A DNA stretch of 64,000 nucleotides from Ectocarpus siliculosus (GCA_000310025.1 FN648365.1:274880-338879), one strand, 5' to 3'. Counted from the first letter of the stretch, positions 1-12,894 are shown. Program-made: numbers and translations. The notes: generated from the sequence alone by a model not told the origin.

Positions 1-246
1 TGGACAGGGGCATTTGTCCCAACGGTCAAAAATGATATCCGCCAGGGTAACAAATGATGGTTCCACTTCGAATTTCAGCAAGGGAACCAACAGAGGTCGC
101 CAACAGGGGTCGCGGTTTTCAGATTATGCACCTTTCCACAGAAGCTCACCAACTTCGAAACAGCACAACTACAGCAAACCTCGTGCTCAACAGGTGGAAA
201 GTGATCACCAATCGTGCGGCCTAGCCATGTTTTTCGGGGAACCCAC

Positions 247-3200
247 CTGCCCCTCGTCGGGTATCTTGAACCTCACGGAGTCCCCCCACCTAAGCCCCTC
301 CACCATGTCTCCGTCCGAAATGGCACCCCCTTCCTCAGACAGAAGAAGTTCTTCGTCGTCTCCATCCAGATTACTTCGAGAAAGCTCTGAGTTGGTCGGA
401 GAGCATGCAGGGCTGGGGATGCTTTCCGGCATCACGAAGCCCCGTCCAGACGTCGCACTGCGGCTATGCCCAACGCTGCCGCTTTTTGGCCTCTTGCGGC
501 TCAGGCTGCTCCGCCGCTTGTGGGCTGTTTTCAGCTTGCGCCCGACGGGCAAAACTTTGGATACCATTGACTTTGGCCGGGGCTTCTCACTCCCTTGCGA
601 GATTTTGTCCTCTAGTATGATTCCGGAGGCACTCGAACCCTGTCCGGTACCGCTACCGTCCGCTGTCACGCAAGAGAGAGGGGCCGTCGGGGCCTCGGAC
701 GGCCAGTGGGCCTCTTGCACCTTGGTCGAGAGCGGGGGGAGAAATGACATCTTGTCGTGCAGCCGAGGCTTTTCATCCACGTGGACCGTAACCTGGCAAC
801 GTCAGAGAGGTTTACGTGGGGCCGGCACTGCGTTAGAGCGGTGTAGAGAACCAAAGCAAATATTCAAATAATTACTACATCTGCCTCAGGAGACTCCTGA
901 CTCACAGCGCACCTCGCTCCGCTACAACATCTATGCGTCAGAGGCCAAACAGAACAGACCACGCATACAATTCACGAGTGAAGTGTACGCCACATGAACA
1001 AGCGAAGAGCTTCATCATTCTTGCCCACTCCGACCCAGTCCGAAAACAGAGTAGAGTTGACCCCCACTCAAAAACGAATGCCACAATGCACCATTCACCT
1101 TGGTCACTACTGGAGAAGGGTCCCCGATGGGACTCTCGTTGGGTAGATGCACGTCAAACACAAACCCCTCTCCTCGTCCGTCTGCGCGGAGAAATGCCCC
1201 GTTGACGCCAGGATTGCCGCTGTTTTTCTTCGAGAAAGCGGTCAGGGCATGGAAGTTCTTCCTATTGTTGTACTAGCAACAAACACAAGTCAAGTAGCAG
1301 AAGGAGCGGTGCAGGGGAAGGGAGGAGGGGTGCTCAGCAAAGGAGCGCCGGGCCTTCAGAGATTGGACAAGTCGATATTGTATTCAAGCAAGCCTCCCGT
1401 CATCGCCCCCACAGACGTCGCAGCAAGGCAAAGAGTTGATATTTCACAAACTGCTGTCCATCCCAGACTTCCGTCAATAGACAACACGGCGAAACCTCAA
1501 GCCTCCCTCCCACCTCGAAGAAGTGCGCCGCTTCTTGGTGTTCTGGTCCTTGCTGCTGTACTCGACCGTCGTGATCTGTAGTCCGTGCGTGCTGAACACG
1601 ACTGCAGGCAATTCGTTGTCGGCATCAAGTTTCAGCGGAGCCAAGAAGGGCTTGAGCTCACCGCGATTTGCCGCTTCAATCCCCTGGATTTCATCCTCAA
1701 CGACCCAGGCAACAAATGCCCCTGCATGAGACGCAGATCCGGCAACGATGCAAGCAGGCATTGTTCGGGCACGCCGGGGGGGAACAAACAAGCAGGGGGT
1801 CACGGTCACAACGAACTACAGTAGCCCAAGCCTAACGAAATACTGACACTGCAGGACGGCACTTGTTGAACAGCAGATTCTTCCGTAGTGAGATCAACAA
1901 ATTACCCAGTTCACACTAGGCCGCGGAACTCAATAGCTCCCGTGCATGAGAGTCATATCACAGCGTACGTCCCCGTGCAACAGCAGTAGGCACACCGCCA
2001 GTGGTGGACCCCAACAGTAGGCAGTGTAGCATACATTGTACAACACGAGGGCGTACATTTCTCACGTTGTCGCTCCACACGTAATTCCTGTCGTCGACCA
2101 GGAAGATCACATCCCCGTAGCGCACTACGTCCCCGTCCTTTTTCTTGTTCTCGGGGTCAACGGCCTGTGACGCAAGACGTGAAAACAAGGGGGAAATGCA
2201 TGAAGCAACAGAACAGAAACACCCAACAGGTGTCCAACTGGCCCAGGGATTGGTGACTCCCGTGGAAACACAACTACATGTACATTGATAAAGGGTCGTT
2301 GAACCAAGACCTTAGCACATCGGTAACCCAGGAGACCGTTGTTTCACCAAAAGCACCTACCGGAGAGGGGGAGCGAGAACTCCAGTAGTCTGGTCAACGG
2401 TAACGACGGGCACATCTGTGAAAATCGAAAGCAATGAAATCACCGCTGCCCACACCTCCAGAACACCATCACCGCATCGACAACCTAGTAGCAATTCAAT
2501 TACTACCTACACCAAATATCCACCATCCAGACTTGTTTGAAGGAGACTGCACAAGCACCGCGAGTCTCCCATCGGCACGGAACAAAAAACGGCAACATAT
2601 CACCAACACTACTGCCGTCTACGACAACGTACAGCGGGGCGCGCGTTGCTACGACTGCACACCTTGAAGTGGCAGCTGGTGAATCCCGCGGCGTTTTTCC
2701 CTTCGGACTGGCTGATCACCGCCACCTCGCTCCTCCTGAACAGCTTCGTCGATACCTTCTGCACCTTCTCCAGCGAACCGACAAAGCCCCCGCCTCCTCC
2801 CACCACGCCTTCAGCTGGGCCACTAGCACCACCTTCTCCCAACGCACCGACTGAGATGTCACTCCCTCCGGAGGGCCTGTGGTGACCTCTGGAAGGCGAA
2901 AGAGGCCTGCATCAACATTGAGCACCGTAGAAGGCGATGGGGGCTAAGAAACGGTGGTCTTGAATGGGCGGTGGGACATGAAAATAGCAACGACCGGGGA
3001 ACAGAGGAACCGATAATCAGCAACTCGAGGAACCAGCTCCTGAAGTGGGTGGTGTAGTGCTCGGCAAGCACCGCCTACGAAAGCGTTCGAAGCGGTGATT
3101 ACAAGCATTCATGAGCGTACCGTACCAAATCAACAGGCGAGGCACACCGACGATCCAAAAGTTGTATCTACCTACCTGGCTTTGAGCCTCAGCCTATCAC

Positions 3201-4916
3201 CATACTTCAGCTCCGGGGGCAGGGCCGCCGGCACACAGGGCGGACCCTTCGCGGGAGCAGCTGGGACATCCTCAACAACGCTTGGTGCATGTCCTGAGTC
3301 GCCCCGCTTGACATGGCCTTTGATGACTTCGTCACACTTGGACCTGAGAGTTGCTCAGCAAGAGGCAAGGGCAAGGAGGGCCGGGTCTTCAGATACTGGA
3401 CAAGTCGATATTGTATTCAAGCAAGCCTCCCGTCATCGCCCCCACAGACGTCGCAGCAAGGCAAAGAGTTGACATTTCACAAACTGCTGTCCAACCCAGA
3501 CTTCCGTCAATAGACAACACGGCGAAACCTCAAGCCTCCCTCCCACCTCGAAGAAGTGCGCCGCTTCTTGGTGTTCTGGTCCTTGCTGCTGTACTCGACC
3601 GTCGTGATCTGTAATCCGTGCGTGCTGAACACCACTGCAGGCAATTCGTTGTCGGCATCAAGTTTCAGCGGAGCCAAGAAGGGCTTGAGCTCACCGCGAT
3701 TTGCCGCTTCAATCCCCTGGATTTCATCCTCAACGATCCGGGCAACAAGTGGCCCTGCATGAGACGCAGATCCGGCAACGATGCAACCAGGCATTGTTCG
3801 GTCACGCCGGGGGGCAACAGACACGCAGGGGTCACAGTCACAACGAACTACAGTAGCCCAAGCCTAACGAAATACTGACGCTGCAGAACGACACTTGTTG
3901 AACAGCAGATTCTTCCGTAGTGAGATCAACAAATGACCCAGTTCACACTAGGCCGCGGAACTCAATAGCTCTCGTGCATGAGAGTCACATCAAGGCTTGC
4001 GTGCCCGCGCAACCGTAGTCACACGGCCAGTGGTGCACACCAACAGTAGGTAGTGTAGCATACATTGTACAACACGAGGCCCTACATTTCTGACGTTGTC
4101 GCTCAACACGTACTCCCTGTCGTCGACCAGGAAGATCACATCCCCGTAGCGCACTACGTCCCCGTCCTTTTTCCCATTCTCGGGGTCAACGGCCTGTGAC
4201 GCAAGACGTCAAAACAAGGGGGAAATGCATGAAGCAACAGAACAGAAACACCCAACAGGTGTCCAACTGGCCCAGGGATTGGTGACTCCCGTGGAAACAG
4301 ACTACATGTACATTGATGAAGGGTCATTGAACCAAGACCTTAGCACATCGGTAACTCAGTAGACCGTTGTTCCACCAAAAGCACCTACCGGAGAGGGGGA
4401 GCGAGAACTCCAGTATTCTGGTCAACGGTAACGACGGACACATGTGTGAAAATCGAAAGCAATGAAATCTCGGCCGCCCACACCTCCAAAACGCCGTCAC
4501 CGCATCGACAACCTAGTAACAATTCAATTGCTACCTACACCACATATCCACCATCCAGACTTGTTTGAAGGAGACTGCACAAGCACCGCGAGTCTCCCAT
4601 CGACCCGGAACAAAAAACGGCAACATATCACCAACATTACTGCCGTCTACGACAACGTACAGCGGGGCGCGCGTTGCTACGACTGCACACCTTGAAGTGG
4701 CAGCTGGTGAATCCCGCGGCGTTATTCCCTTCGGACTGGCTGATCACCGCCACCTCGCTCCTCCTGAACAGCTTCGTCGACACCTTCTGCGCCTTCTCCA
4801 GCGAACCGACAAAGCCCCCGCCTCCTCCCACCACGCCTTCAGCTGGGGGATTAGCACCACCTTCTCCCATCGCGCCGACGGAGATGTCACTCCCTCCGGA
4901 GAGCGTGTGGTGAACT
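247..4916 (-). CDS. Multi-exon gene (partial) with duplicated GD-motif module, possible MIR/beta-trefoil protein
   Basis: Exons, in transcript order on the minus strand: A2 4691-4916, B2 4095-4193, C2 3547-3754, F 3176-3343, A1 2663-2888, B1 2066-2164, C1 1514-1721, E 1099-1219, D 247-792. Each is bounded by AG and GT. Phases agree at A2/B2, C2/F, F/A1, A1/B1, C1/E and E/D. The B-to-C joints do not fit (B ends in phase 0, C starts with two spare bases), so a small exon or another donor is missing there. Short hydrophobic 'GD' segments recur: RYGDVIFLVDDRNYVW in B, LKYGDRLRL in F and LRWGDSVRF in D. They resemble strands of MIR or other beta-trefoil domains, but this is inference and no family is proven. 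Exon D starts VTVHVDEKPR, then has a long Ser/Lys/Arg-rich linker followed by an acidic stretch. Exon A is Gly-rich, then basic. No start or stop codon was found, so both ends are missing. The function is unknown. Confidence 0.6.
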
Positions 4917-5027
4917 CTGGAAGGCGAAAGAGGCCTTCATCAACATTGAGCACCCTAGAAGGGGATGGGGGCTAATAAACGAAGGTATTGAATGGGCGTT
5001 GGGATACGAAAATAGCAACGACCGGGG
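1361..5027. repeat. ~2.03-kb tandem duplication of exon block A-B-C with its introns
   Basis: The stretch from about 1365 to 2998 is repeated at about 3397 to 5027 with an offset of 2033 falling to 2028 bp. Exon lengths are identical in the two copies (A 226, B 99, C 208 bp), and the introns are also nearly identical with small indels. The copy-2 B exon has GTCAGA where copy 1 has the better donor GTGAGA. The unit adds a second A-B-C module to the protein. High identity in introns as well as exons points to a recent duplication. Confidence 0.85.
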
Positions 5028-5150
5028 ATTAGAGGAAGAGGGTCTTCGAAGAGAGACAGACACGAAAGAAGTTGCGGTTGGACACGTTCGTTCTACCCAA
5101 CCACCCAAATGTTTTTGTAACCGAAAAGTTGTTCTCACCGTTTCGAGGCA

Positions 5151-6080
5151 CCCATGGGCAGCCCATGGTTCATGGGCAACCCATGGACCGCCAACGAGTG
5201 CGTGAGTGCTCTTCATCAACCGAACCAACCCATTAATACTCCAAAAACAGCAGGTTATCTGCTTTGCGAGGCGCTTTACAACAACAGCTAAACACCCTAA
5301 CCTAGCGCTAACCCTAAGCCTAACCCCGATCCCACACGATACGTGCTATTTAGGTTCCCGCTTGGTGGCTTGAGGTCAGGTTGATATAACGGTGGCTAAG
5401 TGCTAGGTAGATGTGCCGGTGGCGAAGTTCTAGGTTGAACTGCTCACAGTGGGTACTTCGTGGGCAGTTCATGGGCAGAGTTTGAATATTGTATGACACG
5501 ATTATTGCGTTATGAAGTTTGATAATGAACATGCCAGGAATTCCATGGACTTCCAGGAAATATCTCATGGGCTTCCATGAGCGCCCATGACAATTTTCAT
5601 GAAAGCCTATGAAACGGTTCATGGAAATCCATGAAATTCCACGGACGTCCATGGAATTCCATAAACTGATGCGTGTGCTGCTTCACGGACGTTCGTGGAA
5701 CATTCAATGAACTTCCATGGTATCGCCTGGAATTCCATGGCCTGCATATAGAAGTGTATGGAGTTCCAGTGGGTTCCATGGAAGTCCAATGGTTTTCCAT
5801 GAGAGAGCTTCGCGAAGATTAAGGAACATTCATGACTGTTAAAGGATGCCCACGGATTTCGTTTGTCGGACACCATTTCGGCTTCATCGGAAGATGACGT
5901 GGACGTCCGTGGAATGTTTCATGGACTGTCGCCATGAAACATTTCACGGAATTCCATGGACGACTTCCATGGACTTCCATCACACTTACTTGTCGCTGCC
6001 TCCATGGAAGCCCATGGAAGTCCTTAGGCCGTTACGTGGACGTCCATCGTAGTCCATGGAACTCCATGAAATATTCCATG
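5151..6080. repeat. CCATGG/GGAATTCC palindrome-rich repeat tract
   Basis: The words CCATGG, TTCCATGG, TCCATGGAA and GTCCATGGA occur dozens of times in both orientations. The density is highest at 5540-5800 and 5900-6080. The core is self-complementary, so a strand could fold back at many places. The spacing is irregular, so this is a short-motif expansion rather than a clean tandem array. No gene is visible in it. Confidence 0.7.
5286..5325. repeat. Degenerate telomere-like CCCTAA run
   Basis: The tract holds imperfect CCTAA/CTAAC units such as ACCCTAACC and AACCCTAAGCC. It resembles an old interstitial telomeric stretch. A cleaner copy of the same motif is at 15261. Confidence 0.45.
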
Positions 6081-8270
6081 AGAAAGTACCACAATGTCGA
6101 TGACTAGCCCGCCCCCGACCGAAGGTTCTTTACTATGCCAAACGATGCTATCGCCGGTCGAATCCAAATCCTAATCCTTCGACCGGGACGATGGTGTTTC
6201 CGCACCGAATTGCTGCCGTTGATGCTGACTTGTACATCCCCAATGGTCGAACAGTTTTCTATCGACATACTCGATCGCACCGACAGGGGTGCAACATAAC
6301 GCTATCGAAAGCGTTCTACCTGAAACCTACGAGGCAAAGGTGATTTTCGTGAGTACAGCATGTATGTTCTGTGTGGTGCGACGGGTTTACCAAACCAACT
6401 GGGCGGTGCCAACGTTAAGGGATGCTGTGTGCCATGATGTTCACAATCGAAGGGTACATGTGGATTGGGTAGTCTGGGTAGTTTTGCAAGACACACTATA
6501 TGTCCACGGTGCCATGCAGATTACTGCATGTCCTAGATTGGGGCTGGGTATTGTATGTCGTGCTGCGCTTGACGTGGCATAGGGTCGGACGGAAGGGGCG
6601 ACGACGTCTCTAGCACTCGCCTGACACAGGGGTAGTCAAGAGGGGGGTCTGCAGCGGTGGCAACTATATAGAAGGGATGCTGATAAAGGTATAGTTTCTG
6701 GAGCCAGCTGTTTTCCCGTACGAGAAAAATTTATTAGACAACAACAGCTGGGTGTTGGCAACCCGAAAATGGAAATATCAACGTGAAGCCCCCCCATTAG
6801 AACTCTATTCTTCACGTAGTGTTTCTGTTGTGCGCAACAATGGGCGTGGAACGATGGTTCGCACATACCAGCAAATACGTGGGTTGGGTTAGCGTAGACT
6901 GCGAAGCACTTGCAACTTGGACAGACTTGCACGGGGGGTGGGAACCCTGGTTTTGGTGGGCACTGGGGCCACGGAGGGAAAGTATGTTCCTTCAGTGTAT
7001 ATTTGCTCGGGTGGCTATAGTCTACTTCCCATTCTGCTTGTCGTCAAACGAAAAGAACTTGAATCTTGGTAGGTACACCCCAAAAAATGCTCCGCAAAAG
7101 AGCCACACGAAAACATCTCTTATGGTATCCATCTTGAAGCAAACACATGTCATGATGTACATTCATAAACCCTTACTATAATACTGTTGCACGAAGAATA
7201 GTGGTGCATGAAGAAACGTGAAAACGATACCTACCTATTAGAGGGGACAGACAGGTCGAACAGGAAACCAAACCAATAATGGTTGTGCTGCAGTAGTCTT
7301 TGCGCAAAGTTAAATCACAATTGGGACCTCCATGTGTCACTTGGTTTCAGAGGACCGCCGCCCCCTGCAGGCCCGATGGTGTGTACCTTCAGTTGCAGGT
7401 GTGGGGTATATCTTCGTGCACCCTGCCCTCGCTCGAAGAAATTTTTCGTTCTCTTCGTACGGCGAACTGAAACTCCAGGCGGACGCGGAAGCAGCATCTC
7501 CCACCGACCTTTTCTTCCTGACCACAGCAAGCAAGTGAAGGTCGATGGCAACAAACAAGACAGGCGGAGAAAAGCGAGGGTCACTGGACGCACGTTATAG
7601 ACATGCATTCAGCAACCCAGAGACAACAGCAGGAGGCGATTTCACACAATATGTGGAGACCGGGAACGGATGCATCAAACACAAGGAAACACTATGAGGG
7701 GTGAGAGCGTTGGACGAGGTGAAATTGAGGCGCCACCATGCAAGCGTCCAACATCCGTGCCAACATCCGAGCCTCCTGCAAAACGTGATCTCCCCAGACT
7801 TCATGGGTCTGAGTGAGTGTCTCCGTCCTTAGTTTCTTTTTCTTACTGTCGCCAGGGCTTGTAGTTTTCAGAAGCTTGATCCAGCCCGTACCTTTTAGAA
7901 AGTATACATAACGTCTTTTTGTGTGCCCGGCACAAGGAAGGATGCACGATGTAGTCTATATGGTTCCGATTTCTGTTGTTTCCTTGGTCGTCCTTGAGGG
8001 AGCTCTCGTTGTTTTACCAGGTCTATGTACTATATATGTGGTTGGCATTGCGTACCGAGCGAGAGTGATGGGATTTAAATACTTGCTAAATACACAATAA
8101 TTTCCATTTCAGGACATGTCGCCAGCGACGTTGGATCGTTGTCTGGTTGGGGGATGTTCTGCATATATATACATCGGTCTACTTTTTATGACATTTTTCG
8201 AATCCCCGTAGTTGTTTTTGGGTACATTAGTCTAAGTCGAGTGGTGAGGGACCTCACGAAGGAGGTTGTC
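6081..8270. other. No confident gene; two exon-like segments
   Basis: There are only short unconvincing ORFs here. Two plus-strand segments look exon-like. At 7399-7534 a coding-like stretch with segments VGYIFVHPAL and SFSSYGELKLQ lies between TTGCAG and a GTGAAG donor. At 7719-7812 a stretch ends QNVISPDFMGL before a GTGAGT donor. No joining model was tested, and they could be chance. The remainder holds nothing I recognise. Confidence 0.3.
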
Positions 8271-8341
8271 CGCGTCAGTTAGAAGGAGGTGATGGGATGA
8301 AAACGGGTCATTCGGTATCTAATGTAGTCTAAAGACAACAG

Positions 8342-8363
8342 CCAACAACAACAACAACAACAA
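8342..8363. repeat. (AAC)n microsatellite
   Basis: About six CAA/AAC units. Similar AAC tracts occur near 17943, 21066, 21389 and 33255. The 21066 tract is followed by, and the 17943 tract preceded by, the shared phrase AGTACGGACATA, so at least some mark an end of the same dispersed repeat. Confidence 0.7.
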
Positions 8364-8724
8364 GCCGGGTGATTCCATCGGAGACAGGCACACTGAGGGG
8401 AGAGCGCCGCGCGCGCTGAGAGTGAGACGCCAGCCGCAGAGAATGATACCACGGCTCCAGGAAGCTGAAGCCTATCGTCCTTTGATGCAGTGGGCAGATA
8501 ACGGCCTTTCCCTGCCTCCACATCATCGAGCCTTCTTCGACCTGCGACGATATATCTTCTACACTCCTGTTTTTGTTCCAGGTAGTCGATCTGCGTTCCA
8601 GATAGTTGCCGTTGCGCTTCAGATAGTAGTCTTGTGTTCCAGGCGGACGATGTCGGTTTGTTTTCCTCGTTATGCCGGATGGAGCTTTTCGTTCGTCCTG
8701 CGGTGTAGTCCGCAGATTTTGTTC

Positions 8725-11340
8725 TTGAGGTTTCCTTCCTCGACGTTATTTCACCCCCTGCAACCTGCAAAGATTGGTTTCCAAGCGTCTTGTCTTGTGA
8801 TGATGCTGTTTGCAGATGACGTTCTTCCCTTCTTTCAAACATGATCGCGCCTCCTGCGACCTGCAGAGATTAATATGCACGCTTCGCGGTCCGCATTCCA
8901 GGTACTTGTCCTGTGGTGTAGTCTGCAGATTACGTCCTTGAAGTTTTCCTTCCTCAATGTCATGACGCTCCTGCAACCTGGAAAGATTGTTTTCTCAAGA
9001 TTCCTGTCTTGTGGTTCGGTTTGCAGATGACACCATTTCTCTTCCTCAACATCATCACGCCACAACGATTTACATACAAGCCTCTTGCGTTTCAGGTAGA
9101 CGGTCTGGGTTCCAGGTACTGGTTCGGTGTTCCAGTAGCCAGATTATGTATTTTCTGTTCTCAACATGATGAAATCGGATAGAGGTTTTGGTTCGTCTTA
9201 CGGTGTCGTTGGTGTCCTTGAAGTCTTCTTTCCTCAACGTCATGACGCCGCCTGCGACCTGCAAATATTCGTCTCGATACTGCGTGTCCTTTTGATGCAG
9301 TTTGCAGATGACGTCTTTTTCCCTTCCTCAACATTATCACGCCCCCTGCGACCTGCAACGGTTTCTACACTAGAAGCCTCTAGGTTGGCGTTCCAGGTAG
9401 TTGTCGGTCTGCGTTCCAGGTAATGGTCGGTCTGTGTTCCAGGTAGTGTTTCTGTGTTCCCGGTAGTAGTCGGTCTGTGTTCCAGGTAGCAGTCGGTCTG
9501 CGTTCCAGGTAGTAGTCGGTCTGCGTTCCAGTAGGCAGATGATATCGATTGGTTGTCCTCGTGATGCCGGATGAAGCTTTTCGTTCGTCCTGGGGTGTAG
9601 TCTGCAGAGGATGTCCTTGAGGTTTCCTTCCTCAATGTTACGAGGCCACCCTGCAACCTGCAACGATTGTTTTCCAAGATTCTTGTCCTGTGATGCGGTT
9701 TGCAGATTACGTCATTTCTCTTCCTCAACATCATCGCGCCACCTGCGACCTGCAACGATTTACTGCGATCTCCTGCATTCCAGGTAGTGGTCGTTCTGCT
9801 TTCAAGGTACTGTAGCCGATCTTCGTTCCAGGTAGTCGGTCTACGTTTCAGGTAGTCGGTCTGCGTTCCAGGTAGTAGTCGATTTGGGTTCGAGGTAGTC
9901 GTCCTGCGTTCCAGGTAGTCGGTCTGACTTCCAGGTGGTGGTTCTGCCTTCCAGTAGGCAGATTATGTAATTTCCCTTACTCAGCATGATCAAATCGGAT
10001 AGAGCTTGTGGTTCGTCTTGCGGTGTAGTTGATGTCCCTGAAAGTTTCCTTCCTCAACACCATTACGCTGTCTGCGACCAGCAAATACTCGTCTCGAAGC
10101 TGCTTGTCCTTGTGGTGAAGTTTGCACATGACGTATTTTTCCCTTCCTCAACATCATCACGCCACCTGCGACCTGCAACCAGTTCTATACTAGAAGCGTC
10201 TCGGTTGGCGTTCCAAGTACTTCTCGTTGTGCGTTCCAGGTAGTAGTCGGTCTGGGTTCCAGGTAGCGGTTGTGTGTTCCAGTAAGCAGATGATATCGAT
10301 TGGTTGTCCTCATGATGCCGGATGAAGCTTTTCGTTCGTCCTGCGGTGTAGTCTGCAGATTATGTCCTTGAGGTTTCCTACCTCAACGTTGCGAGGCCAC
10401 CCTGCGACCTGCAAATACTGTTTTCCAAGCTTCTTGTCTTGTGGTGCGGTTTGCAAATGACGTCATTTCTCTTCCTCAACATCATCACGCCACCTGCGAC
10501 CTGCAACGATTTACATACAATCTCCTTGCGTTCCAGGTAGTGGTCGTTCTGCCTTCAAAGCACTGTAGCCGATCTGCGTACCAGGTACTGTAGTCTGTCT
10601 GCGTTCCAGGTAGTGGTTCTGTGCTCCAGCACGCAGATTATTCCCTTTCGCTTGACCAACATGATCAAACCGGATGGAACTTGTGCTTCGTCTGGCGATG
10701 CAGTTGATGTTCTTGAGGGCTTCCTTCCTCAACGTCACGAGGCCGCCTGCGACCTGCAACTATTCGTCTCGAAGCTGCTTGTCCTGTGGTGTAGTTTGCA
10801 GATGACGTCCTTTTCAGTTCCTCAATATGTCCACGCCTCCTGCAATCTGCAACGATTAATATACAAGCTTCGCGTTCCGCGTTCCAAGTAGAGGTTCTGT
10901 GCTCCAGTAGGCAGACGATGTCGATGATTTGCGCTCATGATGCCGAATATAGCTTTTTGGTTCGTACTGTGGTGTAATCTGCAGATAGATGCGGTCGTTG
11001 AAGTTTCCCTTCATCAACGTTATGACGCTCCCTGACCTGCAAAGGTTCGTCGCCCAAGCTTCTTGTCATGTGGTGCAGTGTGCAGATGACGTCATTTTCC
11101 CGTCCTCAACACCATCAAGCCTCCTGCGACCTGCAACGATTTATTTACGAGCTTCTCGTCTTGAGCTCCAGGTAGCGGTTCTTCTGTGTACCATTCGGCA
11201 GACGAGGTGGATTCTTGTTCCTCAGCATGATGAAATCGGACGGAGCTTTTCGTTCGTCCTACGATGTAGTCTGCAGATGATGTCCTCAAGTAAGGTGTCC
11301 CATCCTCAGCATTTTGACGCCTCCTGCTGTCGAAAGGAAT
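8725..11340. repeat. Higher-order tandem repeat with CCTGCGACCTGCAA box
   Basis: A box close to CCTGCGACCTGCAACG recurs about 15 times. From 9249 onward the boxes come in pairs about 91-98 bp apart, and the pairs are separated by about 190-330 bp. Other shared blocks are CTTCCTCAAC (reads CTTCCTCAACATCATCACG), GGTGTAGTCTGCAGAT and TTCGTTCGTCC. ORFs on both strands read through parts of it, but they share no product and shift frame between units. I call it non-coding satellite DNA. Confidence 0.85.
9385..9960. repeat. ~22-bp minisatellite GTTCCAGGTAGTAGTCGGTC
   Basis: Short direct repeats of GCGTTCCAGGTAGT with GTCGGTCT occur at 9390-9535 and again at 9775-9960, with single copies near 10220 and 10530. 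The minisatellite is nested in the larger higher-order array and varies in copy number between its units. Confidence 0.8.
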
Positions 11341-11344
11341 GATA

Positions 11345-12890
11345 TCCAGTCTCCATGGGGCTGAACCTTCTCGTTCTGTGGTGCAGCCGGCAGAATATGT
11401 TCTTCCCTGCCTGCTGTTCCCCTTTGCAGGGCTAAATTTTCCTCCTCACATCTCTCCAGGCTCTCAAATGTTCTTGATCTCTCACTCATCTCCCACACAC
11501 ACACACACACATGATTTGCGCACATGGACCGTTCACCTACCTGTAGCCTCTGAGGTGAGTTGTTTTTCTTTCTATTGTTTTGTCTTTTCGTCGACCAATT
11601 TTCGGCAATAGGTGGTTTTGCTTTTTTAGACGACCACTAGTTGGGCAAACCAGAATATCGCGGTTACAGTTCGGCGGCAAGGTGGCAAGCGTTTGGTTTA
11701 AGTTTTTCGGCGCATAAGTCGTGTTTTGACGGAGGGGTGAAGAAACGATCAGCGTTAAGACGAAATTTGAAGACTTGTGCTCTGCTTGAACTATTTCTGA
11801 CCATCATTCGCTTGGATGGCTGGTATCCCGTCCGGCTTGGAGTCGATTAAATGTGATCATCTGGAAGCTGGAAGCACGACTGGACAGATTGTGTTGTGCA
11901 CGGTCTGTATCTCAGCGATTCGTGTGTGGTTTGACTTCGTCGCGCTACGTGCCCATTCTCCGGGAACGAATTTGCGGTTGTATTGGAGGGATTGGGTGTT
12001 CCCAATACGCGAGTCGTTTTTCTGTCGACCACCTGCTGGGCATAATTTATTTCGTTCGTGGAGATAACAACTGACTCAACGGATTTGAAGAGAAAATTGG
12101 ATAAATCTATGAGAAGGATGGCTCAACAGGGCCGTTTGCGCGCCCTCTTCATTTGGAGACGCGGAATGTTTTCACTGTTTGTGCGTAGATCAACGACCAT
12201 TGTCTTCAGATCCACCATTGAAAACTGAAAATAAATGGATAAGCTTATCGCACTTTTCCGGTTTTCGAGCGCAACTAATTTTCGAGCGCTGCGATCGAAA
12301 AAATTTGACCTCGCCTGGTTTGTGTGAGGACGCCCAGCCTGGCGATGGTCGTCCTCTGTCGCCGTCGGACACGGCCGCGAGTTTGCGAAACGACACTCGG
12401 TATTGCCGCGTAGAATCTGGAGTACCAGACCAACGGTGAATGATGCAGTACCAGTCGATCATTAGCGCACGGAAACGTCCTGCCGGCGCCGGTGAAGTAA
12501 CGTTTGTTGGGAGGGGTATTGAAATTTGAAACGCGATTGATTAAAGAGGCGTGAAACACACACATACACAAATAACACCTGAGTTATGGCAACGAGCACC
12601 TTCGCGTATAGCCTCGGCAGGACGCTGGTTTGAATCTCCTTGGGTGCACATTTTGCTCCTGACTCGGATATTTTTCCGTTGACACAAATGTGTGTCAGCC
12701 CTGAGAGCAGTCAATCCAACAAAGAACTTTGTGACACTTCGATCGAATTAATCGTCCTGCCCCCACTGGGTTCCCAGTTGATTAAGGGCATAGTCTGCGG
12801 GTGAAGAGTGTTAAGGAGACGCGATTCGCAGGGTATCCGTCGATTGAGTTTTACCAGAATCGGTAAACCTTCGCATGAACCCATAATACT
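11345..12890. other. Apparently non-coding interval
   Basis: There are no convincing ORFs, repeats or splice-consistent exons. A short CA run lies at 11493-11510. ORFs of 60-98 codons overlap on both strands and look random. Confidence 0.4.
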
Positions 12891-12894
12891 AGGG

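Noticed and set aside
14-871. 285-codon plus-strand ORF
   Set aside because: It is the antisense of exon D, whose splice phases fit the minus-strand gene.
8240-9755. Minus ORFs up to 187 codons with repeated peptides
   Set aside because: They come from satellite units, and the peptides change frame from unit to unit.
12560-12660. tRNA gene (GGTTTGAATCTC near 12628)
   Set aside because: The T-stem does not pair and no acceptor stem was found. A second candidate near 39519 fails in the same way.
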